64,000 nucleotides of DNA, taken from assembly GCA_025699075.1 (NCBI GenBank), contig JAILWG010000006.1, positions 35,739-99,738 on the forward strand. Reading direction: 5' to 3'. The position numbers and the translations under genes were made by a program. Position 1 is the first letter of the stretch, and each line of letters begins with the position of its first letter. The notes below the pieces were generated by a model that was not told where the DNA came from, searched no databases, and saw only the letters and a program-made list of their open reading frames with translations. Shown piece after piece: positions 29,663 through 38,508 of this stretch. This DNA comes from Candidatus Nitrosopumilus sp. (GTDB lineage Archaea > Thermoproteota > Nitrososphaeria > Nitrososphaerales > Nitrosopumilaceae).

Positions 29663-29784
29663 ATGAAAAAACAATATCTTTTAGGATTTTTACTTTTACT
29701 AACATCGACAATTGGTATGATGCCAAGTAGTGTTTTTGCTGCCGAATCTATCGATTCTGACGGTGATGGTGTCCCAAACAATCT
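29663..29784 (+). repeat. 122-bp block identical to 31907-32028 (5' ends of copies 2 and 3)
   Basis: From the ATG through the signal peptide and into the first calcium loop, copies 2 and 3 are identical for 122 nt, third codon positions included, whereas the gene interiors differ widely. Confidence 0.9.
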
Positions 29785-31831
29785 TGATCAATGCCCTCAT
29801 CTTTTAGAAGACTATGATCCACAATATGGTAATAATATTGACGGTTGTCCTGCAGACTTTGTTCCTTGGTATGACGCTGACTATGATGGTATAGAGGACC
29901 ATGTCGATAACTGTCCTACGGTAAAAGAGACTTACAATAAATTCCAAGATGAAGACGGTTGTCCAGACTTGTCTCCTTATGTCGTAAAAGGTATTGCTGA
30001 TTCTGACGGTGACGGCTATCCTGATTTTATGGATTCTTGTCCAAACCAACCAGAAACCTTCAATGGTATTGATGACAAAGACGGTTGTCCAGATGATACT
30101 GTAACTTCAAAAGATTCAGACCGAGATGGTATCTCTGATACATCAGATGAATGTCCACTAGAGCCTGAAACTTACAACAGATATCTTGATTCTGACGGTT
30201 GTCCAGATAGTATTGATTCAATCAATCCACAATATACATTCCCAGACACTGACGGTGACGGCATCGAAGATAGATGGGATTCATGTATTGATGAACCAGA
30301 GAATTTCAATGATTATCTAGACCATGACGGTTGTCCAGATGTTCCTGGTGTCACTTCTTTAGAGGCTCCTGATGCCGATTATGATGGTATTCCTGATGAT
30401 GTAGATGAATGTCCACTAGATCGTGAAAATTACAATAAATTCCAAGACCATGACGGTTGCCCTGATATTGTAGAATATATGATTAGTGGAGATGTTGATG
30501 GTGATGGTATTTTAGATCAAAATGATTCTTGTCCGTTCAGTCCTGAAACTTACAATAAATTCCAAGATGAAGACGGTTGCCCAGATTATGTTGCAGATAA
30601 TAAATTTGCATTTGACACCGACGGTGACGGTATCATTGATAATTTAGATCGTTGTCCAAACCAACCAGAAATTTACAACGGCTTCCAAGATTCTGACGGT
30701 TGTCCTGATAGTGGTTCTATATCTGATGTGGATTTTGATGGAATAATTGATACTTTAGATGAATGCCCATTAATTCCTGAAACTTACAATAAATTCCAAG
30801 ATGAAGACGGTTGCCCAGATAGTATTACTGTAATAGACTCTATCTACACATTCCCAGACACTGACGGTGACGGCATCGAAGATAGATGGGATTCATGTAT
30901 TGATGAACCAGAGAATTTCAATGATTATCTAGACCATGACGGTTGCCCAGATGTCAAGGGCACTACTGCAGGCGATATGCTTGATGCCGATTATGATGGC
31001 ATTGCAGACCATTTAGATAAATGTCCGACATTAGCTGAAAGATACAATAAATTCCAAGACGAAGACGGTTGTCCTGATAGTATTGATTATAAAGCAGTTG
31101 TTGATTCTGACGGTGATGGAATTTTTGATGATTTAGATTTATGTCCATTTGCAAAAGAGACTTACAATGGATTCCAAGACACTGACGGTTGCCCAGATTA
31201 TGTTGCAGATAATAAACTAACATCTGACTCTGACAATGATGGCATTCCAGATGTTTTAGATTCTTGTCCAACTCAGCCAGAAACATACAATGGATTCCAA
31301 GACACTGACGGTTGCCCAGATAAACACTCTTCAAAAATTGACTCTGACATGGATGGTATTCTAGATGTCTTTGATGCATGTCCATTAGAACCTGAAACTT
31401 ACAACAAATACCTTGATAGTGACGGCTGCCCAGATTCCGCTAGTTCAATCAATCCACAATATACATTCCCAGACACTGACGGTGACGGCATCGAAGATAG
31501 ATGGGATTCATGTATTGATGAACCAGAGAATTTCAATGATTATCTAGACCATGACGGTTGCCCAGATGTTCCTGGCGCAGAATCAACCACTCCTCAATAT
31601 GCTGATTCTGACAGTGACGGCTATCCCGATGTAATAGATTCATGTCCAACAAGCCCAGAAACATGGAACAAATACCTTGATTATGACGGCTGTCCAGACA
31701 CTGCTCCAGAACAACAAAGATTTGTCCATGATGACGATCTAGATGGTATCATCAATGATGAAGACTTGTGTCCTCTTGACCCTGAGGACTATGATGGTGA
31801 CAGAGATTTGGATGGTTGCCCAGATCCATAG
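29663..31831 (+). CDS. Secreted thrombospondin type-3 repeat calcium-binding protein, copy 2
   Basis: This 722-residue paralog of the previous gene has signal peptide KKQYLLGFLLLLTSTIGMMPSSVFAAES and about 20 calcium-binding repeats. It contains internal blocks repeated almost exactly, such as YTFPDTDGDGIEDRWDSCID three times. Its first 122 nt and a 107-nt block near its end are identical to copy 3. An AGGAG at the stop of copy 1 probably serves as ribosome binding site. A structural role at the cell surface is inferred from the repeats. Confidence 0.9.
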   Translation: MKKQYLLGFLLLLTSTIGMMPSSVFAAESIDSDGDGVPNNLDQCPHLLEDYDPQYGNNIDGCPADFVPWYDADYDGIEDHVDNCPTVKETYNKFQDEDGCPDLSPYVVKGIADSDGDGYPDFMDSCPNQPETFNGIDDKDGCPDDTVTSKDSDRDGISDTSDECPLEPETYNRYLDSDGCPDSIDSINPQYTFPDTDGDGIEDRWDSCIDEPENFNDYLDHDGCPDVPGVTSLEAPDADYDGIPDDVDECPLDRENYNKFQDHDGCPDIVEYMISGDVDGDGILDQNDSCPFSPETYNKFQDEDGCPDYVADNKFAFDTDGDGIIDNLDRCPNQPEIYNGFQDSDGCPDSGSISDVDFDGIIDTLDECPLIPETYNKFQDEDGCPDSITVIDSIYTFPDTDGDGIEDRWDSCIDEPENFNDYLDHDGCPDVKGTTAGDMLDADYDGIADHLDKCPTLAERYNKFQDEDGCPDSIDYKAVVDSDGDGIFDDLDLCPFAKETYNGFQDTDGCPDYVADNKLTSDSDNDGIPDVLDSCPTQPETYNGFQDTDGCPDKHSSKIDSDMDGILDVFDACPLEPETYNKYLDSDGCPDSASSINPQYTFPDTDGDGIEDRWDSCIDEPENFNDYLDHDGCPDVPGAESTTPQYADSDSDGYPDVIDSCPTSPETWNKYLDYDGCPDTAPEQQRFVHDDDLDGIINDEDLCPLDPEDYDGDRDLDGCPDP
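31700..31806 (+). repeat. 107-bp block identical to 33947-34053 (3' ends of copies 2 and 3)
   Basis: The last repeats of copies 2 and 3 share 107 identical nucleotides ending at GACAGAGA. Together with the identical 5' ends this suggests recent duplication with internal divergence, or gene conversion at both ends. Confidence 0.88.
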
Positions 31832-31906
31832 ATCTTATTTACTAATTTTTGAAGAATCAGTTCAACGTGAGACTTAATAAATACTTGATAATAGCGGAGT
31901 CATAGA

Positions 31907-34078
31907 ATGAAAAAACAATATCTTTTAGGATTTTTACTTTTACTAACATCGACAATTGGTATGATGCCAAGTAGTGTTTTTGCTGCCGAATCTATCGATT
32001 CTGACGGTGATGGTGTCCCAAACAATCTAGATTTTTGCCCTCATCTTTTAGAAGACTATGATCCACAATATGGTAATAATATTGACGGTTGTCCTGCAGA
32101 TTTTGTTCCTTGGTATGACGTGGATTATGATGGAATTCAAGATCATCTTGATAATTGTCCTACGGTAAAAGAGACTTACAATAAATTCCAAGATGAAGAC
32201 GGTTGCCCAGACTTGTCATCTTATGATACAAAAGGAATTGCTGATTCTGACGGTGACGGCTATCCTGATTTTATGGATTCTTGTCCAAACCAACCAGAAA
32301 CCTATAATGGTCTTGATGACAAAGACGGCTGTCCTGATGATGCGTTTAGTTTAAGAGATTCTGATAGAGATGGAATATCTGATACATCAGATGAATGTCC
32401 ACTAGAGCCTGAAACTTACAATTTCCATCAAGACGAAGATGGCTGCCCTGATTCAATTGATGCTGTAAATCCTGTATATAATTTTCCAGATACTGACGGT
32501 GATGGAATAGATGATAGATGGGATCAGTGTTTGAATGAACCTGAAAATTATAATGGTTATTTAGATTGGGATGGATGCTTAGATGTACTTGGTGCTTCTT
32601 CTAATGGTTTAATTGATTCTGATTATGATAGCATTCTTGATTCTGTTGATGCTTGCCCATTAGATCGTGAAAATTTTAACAAATTCCAAGACGAAGATGG
32701 TTGTCCTGATGAAGTTGAATATGCAGTATCTGGAGACTCTGACGGTGATGGAATTTTAAATCAATTTGATGTTTGTCCATATAATAAAGAAACTTACAAT
32801 TTTTACTTGGACAATGACGGTTGCCCAGATTCTATTGTAAATAACAAATTTACTTATGATTCTGACGGTGATGGAATTGTTGATAATTTAGATCACTGTC
32901 CAAACCAACCCGAAACCTATAATGGTGTTTTAGATTCAGATGGCTGCCCAGATAATCTTAATTCCACACTTGACTCTGATATGGATGGCATTCCAAATAT
33001 TTCAGATGAATGTCCACTAGAGCCTGAAACTTACAATTTCTTCAAAGATGGTGACGGCTGTCCAGATTCAACTGGTTCTGTAATGTCTTCTTATATTTTC
33101 CCCGACACTGACGGTGATGGAATAGATGATAGATGGGATGCATGTCTTAATGAAAAAGAAAATTATAATGATTATTTAGATTCAGATGGCTGTCCAGATG
33201 TTCCTGGAATCTCTAAATCTGCATTATCTGATATTGATTACGATTTAATTCCTGACATATTTGATGAATGTCCAACAATTCCAGAAAAATACAATCAATT
33301 CCAAGATGAAGACGGTTGCCCAGATACTATAGCTTATGATTCATTTGGTGATTCTGACTTTGATGGAATTCCAGATAATGTAGATCAATGTCCTAATGCA
33401 AGAGAAACTTTCAACAGACATCTAGACGAAGACGGTTGCCCAGATTCAATTGCAGATAATAAACTAACATCTGATTCTGACGGTGATGGAATTGTTGATA
33501 ATTTAGATTCTTGTCCAAACCAACCAGAAACCTTCAATGGTTTCCAAGATAAAGATGGCTGTCCAGATAAATTTGTCTTTACACTTGATTCTGATCAAGA
33601 TGGAATTGTAGATGTATCTGATGCATGCCCATTAGAACCTGAAACTTATAATTTCTATCAAGACGAAGACGGTTGCCCAGATTCAACTGGTTCTGTTGTA
33701 CCATCATATAGTTTTGCTGATACCGATGGAGATGGAATAGATGATAGAAAAGACGCATGTATTGACGAACAAGAAAACTTTAATGGATATCTAGACTGGG
33801 ACGGTTGCCCAGATGTATTGGCAGCAGAATCTACAACTCCTACGAGACCTGATTCTGACGGTGATGGATACTATGATGCAATTGATTTATGCCCTACAAA
33901 TCCAGAAACGTGGAACAAATACAATGATCATGACGGCTGTCCAGATACTGCTCCAGAACAACAAAGATTTGTCCATGATGACGATCTAGATGGTATCATC
34001 AATGATGAAGACTTGTGTCCTCTTGACCCTGAGGACTATGATGGTGACAGAGACTTAGACGGTTGCCCAGATAACTAG
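31907..34078 (+). CDS. Secreted thrombospondin type-3 repeat calcium-binding protein, copy 3
   Basis: The product has 723 residues, the same architecture as copy 2 and an identical signal peptide. About 20 DxDxDG repeats fill the mature chain, and one repeat has lost its final cysteine-proline pair (WDGCLDV). Unlike copy 2 it has its own promoter-like sequence (CTTAATAAATAC, about 31873-31884) and GGAG before the ATG, so it may be regulated separately. The end, HDDDLDGIINDEDLCPLDPE, matches copy 2. Confidence 0.9.
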   Translation: MKKQYLLGFLLLLTSTIGMMPSSVFAAESIDSDGDGVPNNLDFCPHLLEDYDPQYGNNIDGCPADFVPWYDVDYDGIQDHLDNCPTVKETYNKFQDEDGCPDLSSYDTKGIADSDGDGYPDFMDSCPNQPETYNGLDDKDGCPDDAFSLRDSDRDGISDTSDECPLEPETYNFHQDEDGCPDSIDAVNPVYNFPDTDGDGIDDRWDQCLNEPENYNGYLDWDGCLDVLGASSNGLIDSDYDSILDSVDACPLDRENFNKFQDEDGCPDEVEYAVSGDSDGDGILNQFDVCPYNKETYNFYLDNDGCPDSIVNNKFTYDSDGDGIVDNLDHCPNQPETYNGVLDSDGCPDNLNSTLDSDMDGIPNISDECPLEPETYNFFKDGDGCPDSTGSVMSSYIFPDTDGDGIDDRWDACLNEKENYNDYLDSDGCPDVPGISKSALSDIDYDLIPDIFDECPTIPEKYNQFQDEDGCPDTIAYDSFGDSDFDGIPDNVDQCPNARETFNRHLDEDGCPDSIADNKLTSDSDGDGIVDNLDSCPNQPETFNGFQDKDGCPDKFVFTLDSDQDGIVDVSDACPLEPETYNFYQDEDGCPDSTGSVVPSYSFADTDGDGIDDRKDACIDEQENFNGYLDWDGCPDVLAAESTTPTRPDSDGDGYYDAIDLCPTNPETWNKYNDHDGCPDTAPEQQRFVHDDDLDGIINDEDLCPLDPEDYDGDRDLDGCPDN

Positions 34079-34133
34079 TTATTTTAACACAAACATTTGA
34101 ATGATAAATATATTCAACTTGTAAAGTTTCAAA

Positions 34134-35096
34134 ATGCTTCCACCTTTTTCTAGTAAGGCATTTTTGGCTCCTATGGCAGGAGTAAGTGATCCTGCACTTC
34201 GTTTACAGTGTAAAAAAATGGGTGCTGGATTGGTAGTTACTGAATTTACTAATATTCACAGCATCATTGCAAAAGAAAACCAACTGAAAGAAAAAATGAA
34301 AACCATTCAAGAATTCATTGAATATTCTGATGAAGAAAAGCCTTTGTCAATTCAGTTGTTTGGTTCTAACCTTTCTGCTTTAGAAAAAGCAGCAAAAATT
34401 GTAGAGCCTTATTTTGATATAATTGATTACAATATGGGCTGTCCTGCACCACACATTACACAACAAATGGCTGGAGGTGCATTATTACAAGAAGTTAATC
34501 TGACACAACAAATTTTCAGCACCCTTGTTAATGCTGTAAAAAAACCTGTAACTTTGAAGATTCGTTCAGGTGTAACTGATGCTAGTAAATTTCTCTTTAG
34601 AGATATTGCAGAAATTGCTGAGGATGAAGGAATTCAAATGATTACATTGCATCCTAGAACTGTTAGTCAAGGTTATTCCGGTCATGCTGATTGGGATTTG
34701 ATTAAAGAACTCAAAGAAATTTCCAGTATCCCAATTGTTGGGAACGGTGATATCACAACTCCTGAAGATGCCAAAAATATGATTGATCATACAAATTGTG
34801 ATTATGTGATGATTGGCAGAGGTGCTATGGGAAATCCGTTTCTTTTTGAACAGATTAATGATTTTCTGAAAACCAATTCCTACAAGGAGTATTCATTCAA
34901 GGATAGACTGGATTCTTTTTTTGATTACTTGCATCTTACAAATCAATACAAAATTAAATTTGCAAATATTAAAGGTCAGGCAATGAGATTTACTAAAGGT
35001 ATGAAAGGTGGTTCTAAATTGCGTTCAAGAATAACATTATCAAAAAATATTGAAGAACTAGAAAAAATCATGAATGATGCATACGTCTCATCCTAG
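34134..35096 (+). CDS. tRNA-dihydrouridine synthase (Dus family)
   Basis: The 320-residue flavoenzyme reduces uridines in tRNA D loops. It shows FLAPMAGVSDPALRLQCKKMG at the start of the barrel, YNMGCPAPHITQQMAGGALL with the catalytic Cys, KIRSG, ITLHPRTVSQGYSGHADWDLI and the phosphate loop VGNGDI followed by VMIGRGAMGNPFLF, which bind FMN. It has its own promoter-like region in the 55 bp after the repeat protein and no close partner downstream. Confidence 0.93.
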   Translation: MLPPFSSKAFLAPMAGVSDPALRLQCKKMGAGLVVTEFTNIHSIIAKENQLKEKMKTIQEFIEYSDEEKPLSIQLFGSNLSALEKAAKIVEPYFDIIDYNMGCPAPHITQQMAGGALLQEVNLTQQIFSTLVNAVKKPVTLKIRSGVTDASKFLFRDIAEIAEDEGIQMITLHPRTVSQGYSGHADWDLIKELKEISSIPIVGNGDITTPEDAKNMIDHTNCDYVMIGRGAMGNPFLFEQINDFLKTNSYKEYSFKDRLDSFFDYLHLTNQYKIKFANIKGQAMRFTKGMKGGSKLRSRITLSKNIEELEKIMNDAYVSS

Positions 35097-35236
35097 AAGT
35101 TTTTTAAATAATCAAAAATATCTTTACATTTGTTTACTGTATTGATGAATTTTATGTTTAATTTTTAAGTCAATTGGACTATTCTTATATATTTCAAAGA
35201 AGGATTTTATGTATGAAAATAGGAGTAGAACAATAA

Positions 35237-35476
35237 ATGGCAACAGCTTATGTTCTCATAAATTGTGAGCTAGGTTCTGAAGAAGCAGTTATCTCAGAAC
35301 TAAAATCTATTGAAGGTGTTGTTGAAGTCCATGGTACCTTTGGTGCATATGATATTCTAGCTAAGGTGGAATCAAGTCAAGTAGAGGCACTGCGTGAAAC
35401 TATTACTTGGAAAATTAGGAAAATTCCAAAAATTAGATCAACTCTGACCTTGATGGGAATTGAAGGTCAACAATAA
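35237..35476 (+). CDS. Stand-alone Lrp/AsnC ligand-binding (RAM) domain protein
   Basis: The 79-residue protein consists only of the AsnC C-terminal alpha-beta domain: AYVLINCELGSEEAVISELKSIEGVVEVHGTFGAYDILAKVES. There is no helix-turn-helix. Such proteins form ring oligomers that bind amino acids and may associate with full-length Lrp regulators. A TATA-like CTTATATATTT about 45-50 bp upstream plus AGGAG near the start suggest a short leader with a ribosome binding site. Confidence 0.9.
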   Translation: MATAYVLINCELGSEEAVISELKSIEGVVEVHGTFGAYDILAKVESSQVEALRETITWKIRKIPKIRSTLTLMGIEGQQ

Positions 35477-35493
35477 CTCTTCAAGTCCTTTGC

Positions 35494-35503
35494 TTTTATA
35501 CTA
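35494..35503 (+). promoter_or_regulatory. TATA box in front of a 32-codon ORF
   Basis: TTTTATACTA is centred about 39 bp before an ATG at 35538, predicting a transcript start near 35525. It faces a short ORF and a perfect hairpin rather than a long gene. Confidence 0.5.
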
Positions 35504-35537
35504 AAATTGTAATAGGATACTATCCCTTCAAAAAAAC

Positions 35538-35636
35538 ATGTCCCCCAAAGGGATGCCAACCCTGAGAGGAGTAGTTATCCTCTCAGCAGTTAAATTTTCA
35601 TTATTTACTGGAATTTTGATAAAAGAAAATGATTAG
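35538..35636 (+). CDS. Possible 32-residue small protein, or a small RNA with a hairpin
   Basis: The ORF begins MSPKGMPTLRGVVILSAVKF and ends LIKEND, with one hydrophobic stretch. It contains a 9-bp perfect stem (CTGAGAGGA at 35562-35570, TCCTCTCAG at 35578-35586, 7-nt loop). A good TATA box precedes it, and its stop lies over the 3' end of the PII-like gene on the other strand. Either a small protein or a structured RNA would fit. Confidence 0.4.
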   Translation: MSPKGMPTLRGVVILSAVKFSLFTGILIKEND

Positions 35637-35974
35637 AGGGCTTCATGACCACTCTTTTTAGTTGCGATATTCATGACGTTATCCACATTGGTAACTACAA
35701 TAATTCCATCTCCGCCTTTTCCTGTAAAAGCTGCATCGGCAATTGCTGTGGAAATTTTTTCTACGTCTGAGTCATCTACAATTGTATTTACAGTTGCAAC
35801 ATGGTTGTATTCTGCAGTGATAGTGCCAGTTCCTCTACCAGATCTCATCTCTTGTCTAGTCCCAGAACCTCTACCCTTTCCTTCTAAAATGGTGAATCCT
35901 CCAACAATACCTGTGATTGCCTCAGTGACTGCACCAATTTTGGTTGCCTGAATAGTTGCCTCAATTCGTTTCAT
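35633..35974 (-). CDS. Divergent PII-family (GlnB/GlnK-like) signalling protein
   Basis: The 113-residue protein has the PII length and fold pattern: MKRIEATIQATKIGAVTEAI, then a T-loop region rich in Gly/Arg (EGKGRGSGTRQEMRSGRGTG) and the B-loop TGKGGDGIIVV. The T-loop lacks the usual uridylylated-tyrosine context, and several positions that bind ATP/2-oxoglutarate differ from typical GlnK. It is not beside an ammonium transporter gene. It probably still senses energy or nitrogen status, but its target is unknown. Confidence 0.82.
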   Translation of the reverse strand: MKRIEATIQATKIGAVTEAITGIVGGFTILEGKGRGSGTRQEMRSGRGTGTITAEYNHVATVNTIVDDSDVEKISTAIADAAFTGKGGDGIIVVTNVDNVMNIATKKSGHEAL

Positions 35975-36101
35975 TTGAATTCTTTTTTTCGTATTGTTTA
36001 AAAAAGATCATATGTTTTTATCCAAATTTTATGATACTATCCTCCCTAATTGGTTATGTCATAATCCTCTGACCTTTTTAGTCTTAAAAAAAAATAAAAT
36101 T

Positions 36102-36278
36102 ATGAAAAGTGATGAAAAAAGATCCCATAGACTGAACTACCTTTTAAAATATTATCTTACAAATCCAAAAGAAAGTGACTTGTTTCAACGGGCAAAACAA
36201 ATGGGAGTCACTGACTCAACAGCCAAAGATTACATTAGAACAGTCATAATTCAAGCCCAAAAAATATGCTCAAAATAG
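36102..36278 (+). CDS. Small helical DNA-binding-like protein
   Basis: The track ORF starts at 35994, but the ATG at 36102 gives a sensible 58-residue basic protein, MKSDEKRSHRLNYLLKYYL onward. FQRAKQMGVTDSTAKDYIRTVIIQA reads as a helix-turn-helix with a recognition helix. There are no membrane segments. The exact start is uncertain. It may be a small transcription factor; no regulated gene can be named, though the PII-like gene lies divergently upstream. Confidence 0.6.
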   Translation: MKSDEKRSHRLNYLLKYYLTNPKESDLFQRAKQMGVTDSTAKDYIRTVIIQAQKICSK

Positions 36279-36324
36279 CTTTCTGACATATATTCATAAA
36301 TAATCAATTTGAGAGAAAATACAC

Positions 36325-37020
36325 ATGACAGATCCGTTGTTGGATGATGTGAAAGCTCTTTTGGATAAGGATTTTGGAGATGATAGAATCCTAAAACAAA
36401 TCTGTAGAGCTTGTGAACGTAATGAAGTGATTAGTAATTATGAAAGAAATTATGTTAGAAAATTAGCCGAAAAACATTTAGGAAAAAAACCGGAATTCAT
36501 CACAAATCCTGTTGATGAAAAACCAGTAACTCCTGATGTTGTACTTCCTGAAACTCAATCTGTTTCACAAACCCATTCTTTCCAAATGCATACACCTGAA
36601 ATATCCTACTCTAAAACAAAAAACAAAAAAATAATTTTTGGAATTGGTGGTTTAGCATTAGTAATAATCATTGCAGCAGCAATATCTTTTAGTGGTGTTA
36701 CTATTGGAACTCCCAAAATTGATACTTCTATAGATACAACACCGATTTCATTATCTATTCAAACTGATTTAAAATCATACAACAAGAAGGACTTAATTTC
36801 AATTAGTGGAGTATCTGATACTACTGGAACTGTAAATCTTTCAATAGAAAATCAAAACAATGATCTTGTATGGGCAGAGCAAATCTCATTGAAAAGCGAT
36901 GGAAGATTTTCCACCTTGGCTATTGCCGGTGGTCCAGGATGGGAAAAATCTGGCACTTATACAATTAAAGTAGACAACGGAAAGGAAATAAAATCCGATA
37001 CATTTTCATTTACTTCATAA
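36325..37020 (+). CDS. Single-pass membrane protein with extracytoplasmic beta domain
   Basis: The N-terminal ~60 residues are soluble and charged (DPLLDDVKALLDKDFGDDRIL), followed by a Pro-rich linker, a membrane helix (IIFGIGGLALVIIIAAAISF, about residues 102-122), and a C-terminal Ig-like domain beginning SIQTDLKSYNKKDLISISG. The latter is a recurring surface domain in these archaea and resembles the one in the protein at 62085. A TATA-like CATAAATAAT centred 26 bp before the ATG predicts a leaderless message. The function is unknown. Confidence 0.72.
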   Translation: MTDPLLDDVKALLDKDFGDDRILKQICRACERNEVISNYERNYVRKLAEKHLGKKPEFITNPVDEKPVTPDVVLPETQSVSQTHSFQMHTPEISYSKTKNKKIIFGIGGLALVIIIAAAISFSGVTIGTPKIDTSIDTTPISLSIQTDLKSYNKKDLISISGVSDTTGTVNLSIENQNNDLVWAEQISLKSDGRFSTLAIAGGPGWEKSGTYTIKVDNGKEIKSDTFSFTS

Positions 37021-37021
37021 T

Positions 37022-37597
37022 CTATTCAAACTCTTTCCAGTGTGAGTCAACCAAATCTCTTAATTTTTCAACACTGATTTCATCCATATATTCACGATAA
37101 ACTATGAATTTGTTTTGTTTACCAGTGTCTTCACCGTAAATGTCAGTGGTGTTTTTTGGAATTGCACCTGTCTTCCATTGATTCATTTCAAAAATCCAAA
37201 TTGTCGAATCTGGATTAGAAAAATCAATATCGTCACATCCCACAACATAGAGATAGCACTTTGTTGCAAGATTTAATTTTTCATGTAGCTTTTCATATGC
37301 TATCATTTGCCCTTTTGCTATGTTGATTTTATCATTGTGAAATCCTTTGAATTCTAGAATAATGAAACTCCCTTTATGTTCAATTAACCAATCAATATCT
37401 GTGCCTCCAGACGCAATCATTCCATGTACTATTAGATCACCTAGGACCTCTCTTCCCCGCGTAAATTCAGACTCGTCAAAAATTTGATATTTTGCTTTTG
37501 CGCTTTTACGAATAATTTGCTCTGAAACTTGCTTAGTTTGAATTTGATTGTCTTTCTCATAAAATGTATCGATTAAATCACTTGTTTCATTAGGCAA
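37022..37597 (-). CDS. Predicted PD-(D/E)XK nuclease-fold protein
   Basis: The 191-residue soluble protein contains GGTDIDWLIEHKGSFIILEF followed directly by K-G, which fits the D-x(n)-E-x-K active site of the restriction-endonuclease-like fold. An upstream helix and a downstream AKGQMIAYEKL helix fit the core. The C-terminus is acidic. It converges on the 36325 gene with 1 bp between the stops and has no methylase beside it, so it may be a repair or housekeeping nuclease rather than a restriction enzyme. The assignment is motif-level only. Confidence 0.55.
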   Translation of the reverse strand: MPNETSDLIDTFYEKDNQIQTKQVSEQIIRKSAKAKYQIFDESEFTRGREVLGDLIVHGMIASGGTDIDWLIEHKGSFIILEFKGFHNDKINIAKGQMIAYEKLHEKLNLATKCYLYVVGCDDIDFSNPDSTIWIFEMNQWKTGAIPKNTTDIYGEDTGKQNKFIVYREYMDEISVEKLRDLVDSHWKEFE

Positions 37598-37668
37598 TAT
37601 TTTTTAAATTTATTCCTGAATGATAAGAGATTTAGTAAAATTTAGTAAAGTTTTATGATTCTTCTAAT

Positions 37669-37890
37669 CTATCTACAAAAAAATTCATTTCCTATACCCT
37701 TATACAATACAAAATATTCATCTTGATTCTTTCTATCTTTTTTTGCATTCAAAGCATCTTGATACATTTCAAAATGCTCAACTAAATACAATTGGTTCCC
37801 AGGTTCTGCAAAATAGTCAATTCCAACTAAATCAAAGCCTTTTTCAGGAGTTAATCTTATCTTTTCATCTTCAAAAATGTCTTTGGCCAA
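37669..37890 (-). CDS. Small conserved hypothetical protein, 73 residues
   Basis: The family is not recognised. The protein is acidic and soluble (DLVGIDYFAEPGNQLYLVEH), probably mixed alpha/beta, without metal or membrane motifs. It lies 19 bp downstream of tbp on the same strand, so it may be cotranscribed with it. Confidence 0.6.
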   Translation of the reverse strand: MAKDIFEDEKIRLTPEKGFDLVGIDYFAEPGNQLYLVEHFEMYQDALNAKKDRKNQDEYFVLYKGIGNEFFCR

Positions 37891-37909
37891 TTTTCAGAAT
37901 AATCTATAA

Positions 37910-38473
37910 TTATTGATCATAAATCATTAGATTTTTCTCTTCTAATAACGCATGCAAATTGTGAACAGAACGATAAACATCTGACTCTTTTTTAGCCCCT
38001 GTACATACAAGTTTACCAGATGCAAATAACAAGATGACTGTTTTAGGATCTAACATTCTATGAATAAGACCTGGAAATTGCTCCGGCTCATACATGCTTC
38101 TCGGTAATGTTCTTGCTGCTTTTTCTAAATGGATTTTTCCACCAAGATTAATTGCTGCTACTATATTCTGAACTGTAATTACTGCATCTTTCTTAATTTT
38201 GATTTTACCTTTTCTTAATTTTTGAACAACTGTATTGACAGCCTTTATTGACATCTCTTCTGATTTAGCACCTGTACATACCATCTTACCTGTTCTAAAA
38301 ATCAATGTTGCAGTTCTTGGATTTGTTAATCTGAAAACAAGTCCTGGAAATTGTTCTGGATGATATTCAGTATCTGGAAATTTTTCAGTAATTTCAATAA
38401 GATCAATTTTTTGGTCAACTGATGCAGATGCTACAACATTTTCAACACTAACAATTGGCTTAGTTTGAGGCAT
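37910..38473 (-). CDS. tbp: TATA-box binding protein (TBP)
   Basis: The 187-residue protein consists of two direct repeats of the TBP saddle, the first with YHPEQFPGLVFRL and RTATLIFRTGKMVCTGAKS, the second with YEPEQFPGLIHRM and KTVILLFASGKLVCTGAKK. It binds TATA boxes and recruits TFB and RNA polymerase. The ATG is preceded by two strong TATA-like elements (see separate entry), which may allow self-regulation. Confidence 0.97.
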   Translation of the reverse strand: MPQTKPIVSVENVVASASVDQKIDLIEITEKFPDTEYHPEQFPGLVFRLTNPRTATLIFRTGKMVCTGAKSEEMSIKAVNTVVQKLRKGKIKIKKDAVITVQNIVAAINLGGKIHLEKAARTLPRSMYEPEQFPGLIHRMLDPKTVILLFASGKLVCTGAKKESDVYRSVHNLHALLEEKNLMIYDQ

Positions 38474-38482
38474 AACGAGGGA

Positions 38483-38508
38483 CTTTATATATCCCCTTTA
38501 TATATACT
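38483..38508 (-). promoter_or_regulatory. Tandem TATA elements upstream of tbp
   Basis: On the minus strand AGTATATATAAAGG (38508-38495) lies about 29 bp before the tbp ATG and fits the promoter. A second GGATATATAAAG (38494-38483) lies only 10-21 bp before the ATG, overlapping the expected transcription start region. The two share ATATATAAAG. Confidence 0.6.

Noticed and set aside
32575-32590. Frameshift in repeat protein copy 3 where CPD reads CLD
   Set aside because: The frame continues intact; it is a single substitution in one repeat.
27215-34078. CRISPR-like array suggested by regularly spaced GACGGTTGTCCAGA words
   Set aside because: The repeats are in frame, vary at codon level and encode the CPD/DGC calcium-binding motif; spacing is set by the protein repeat.
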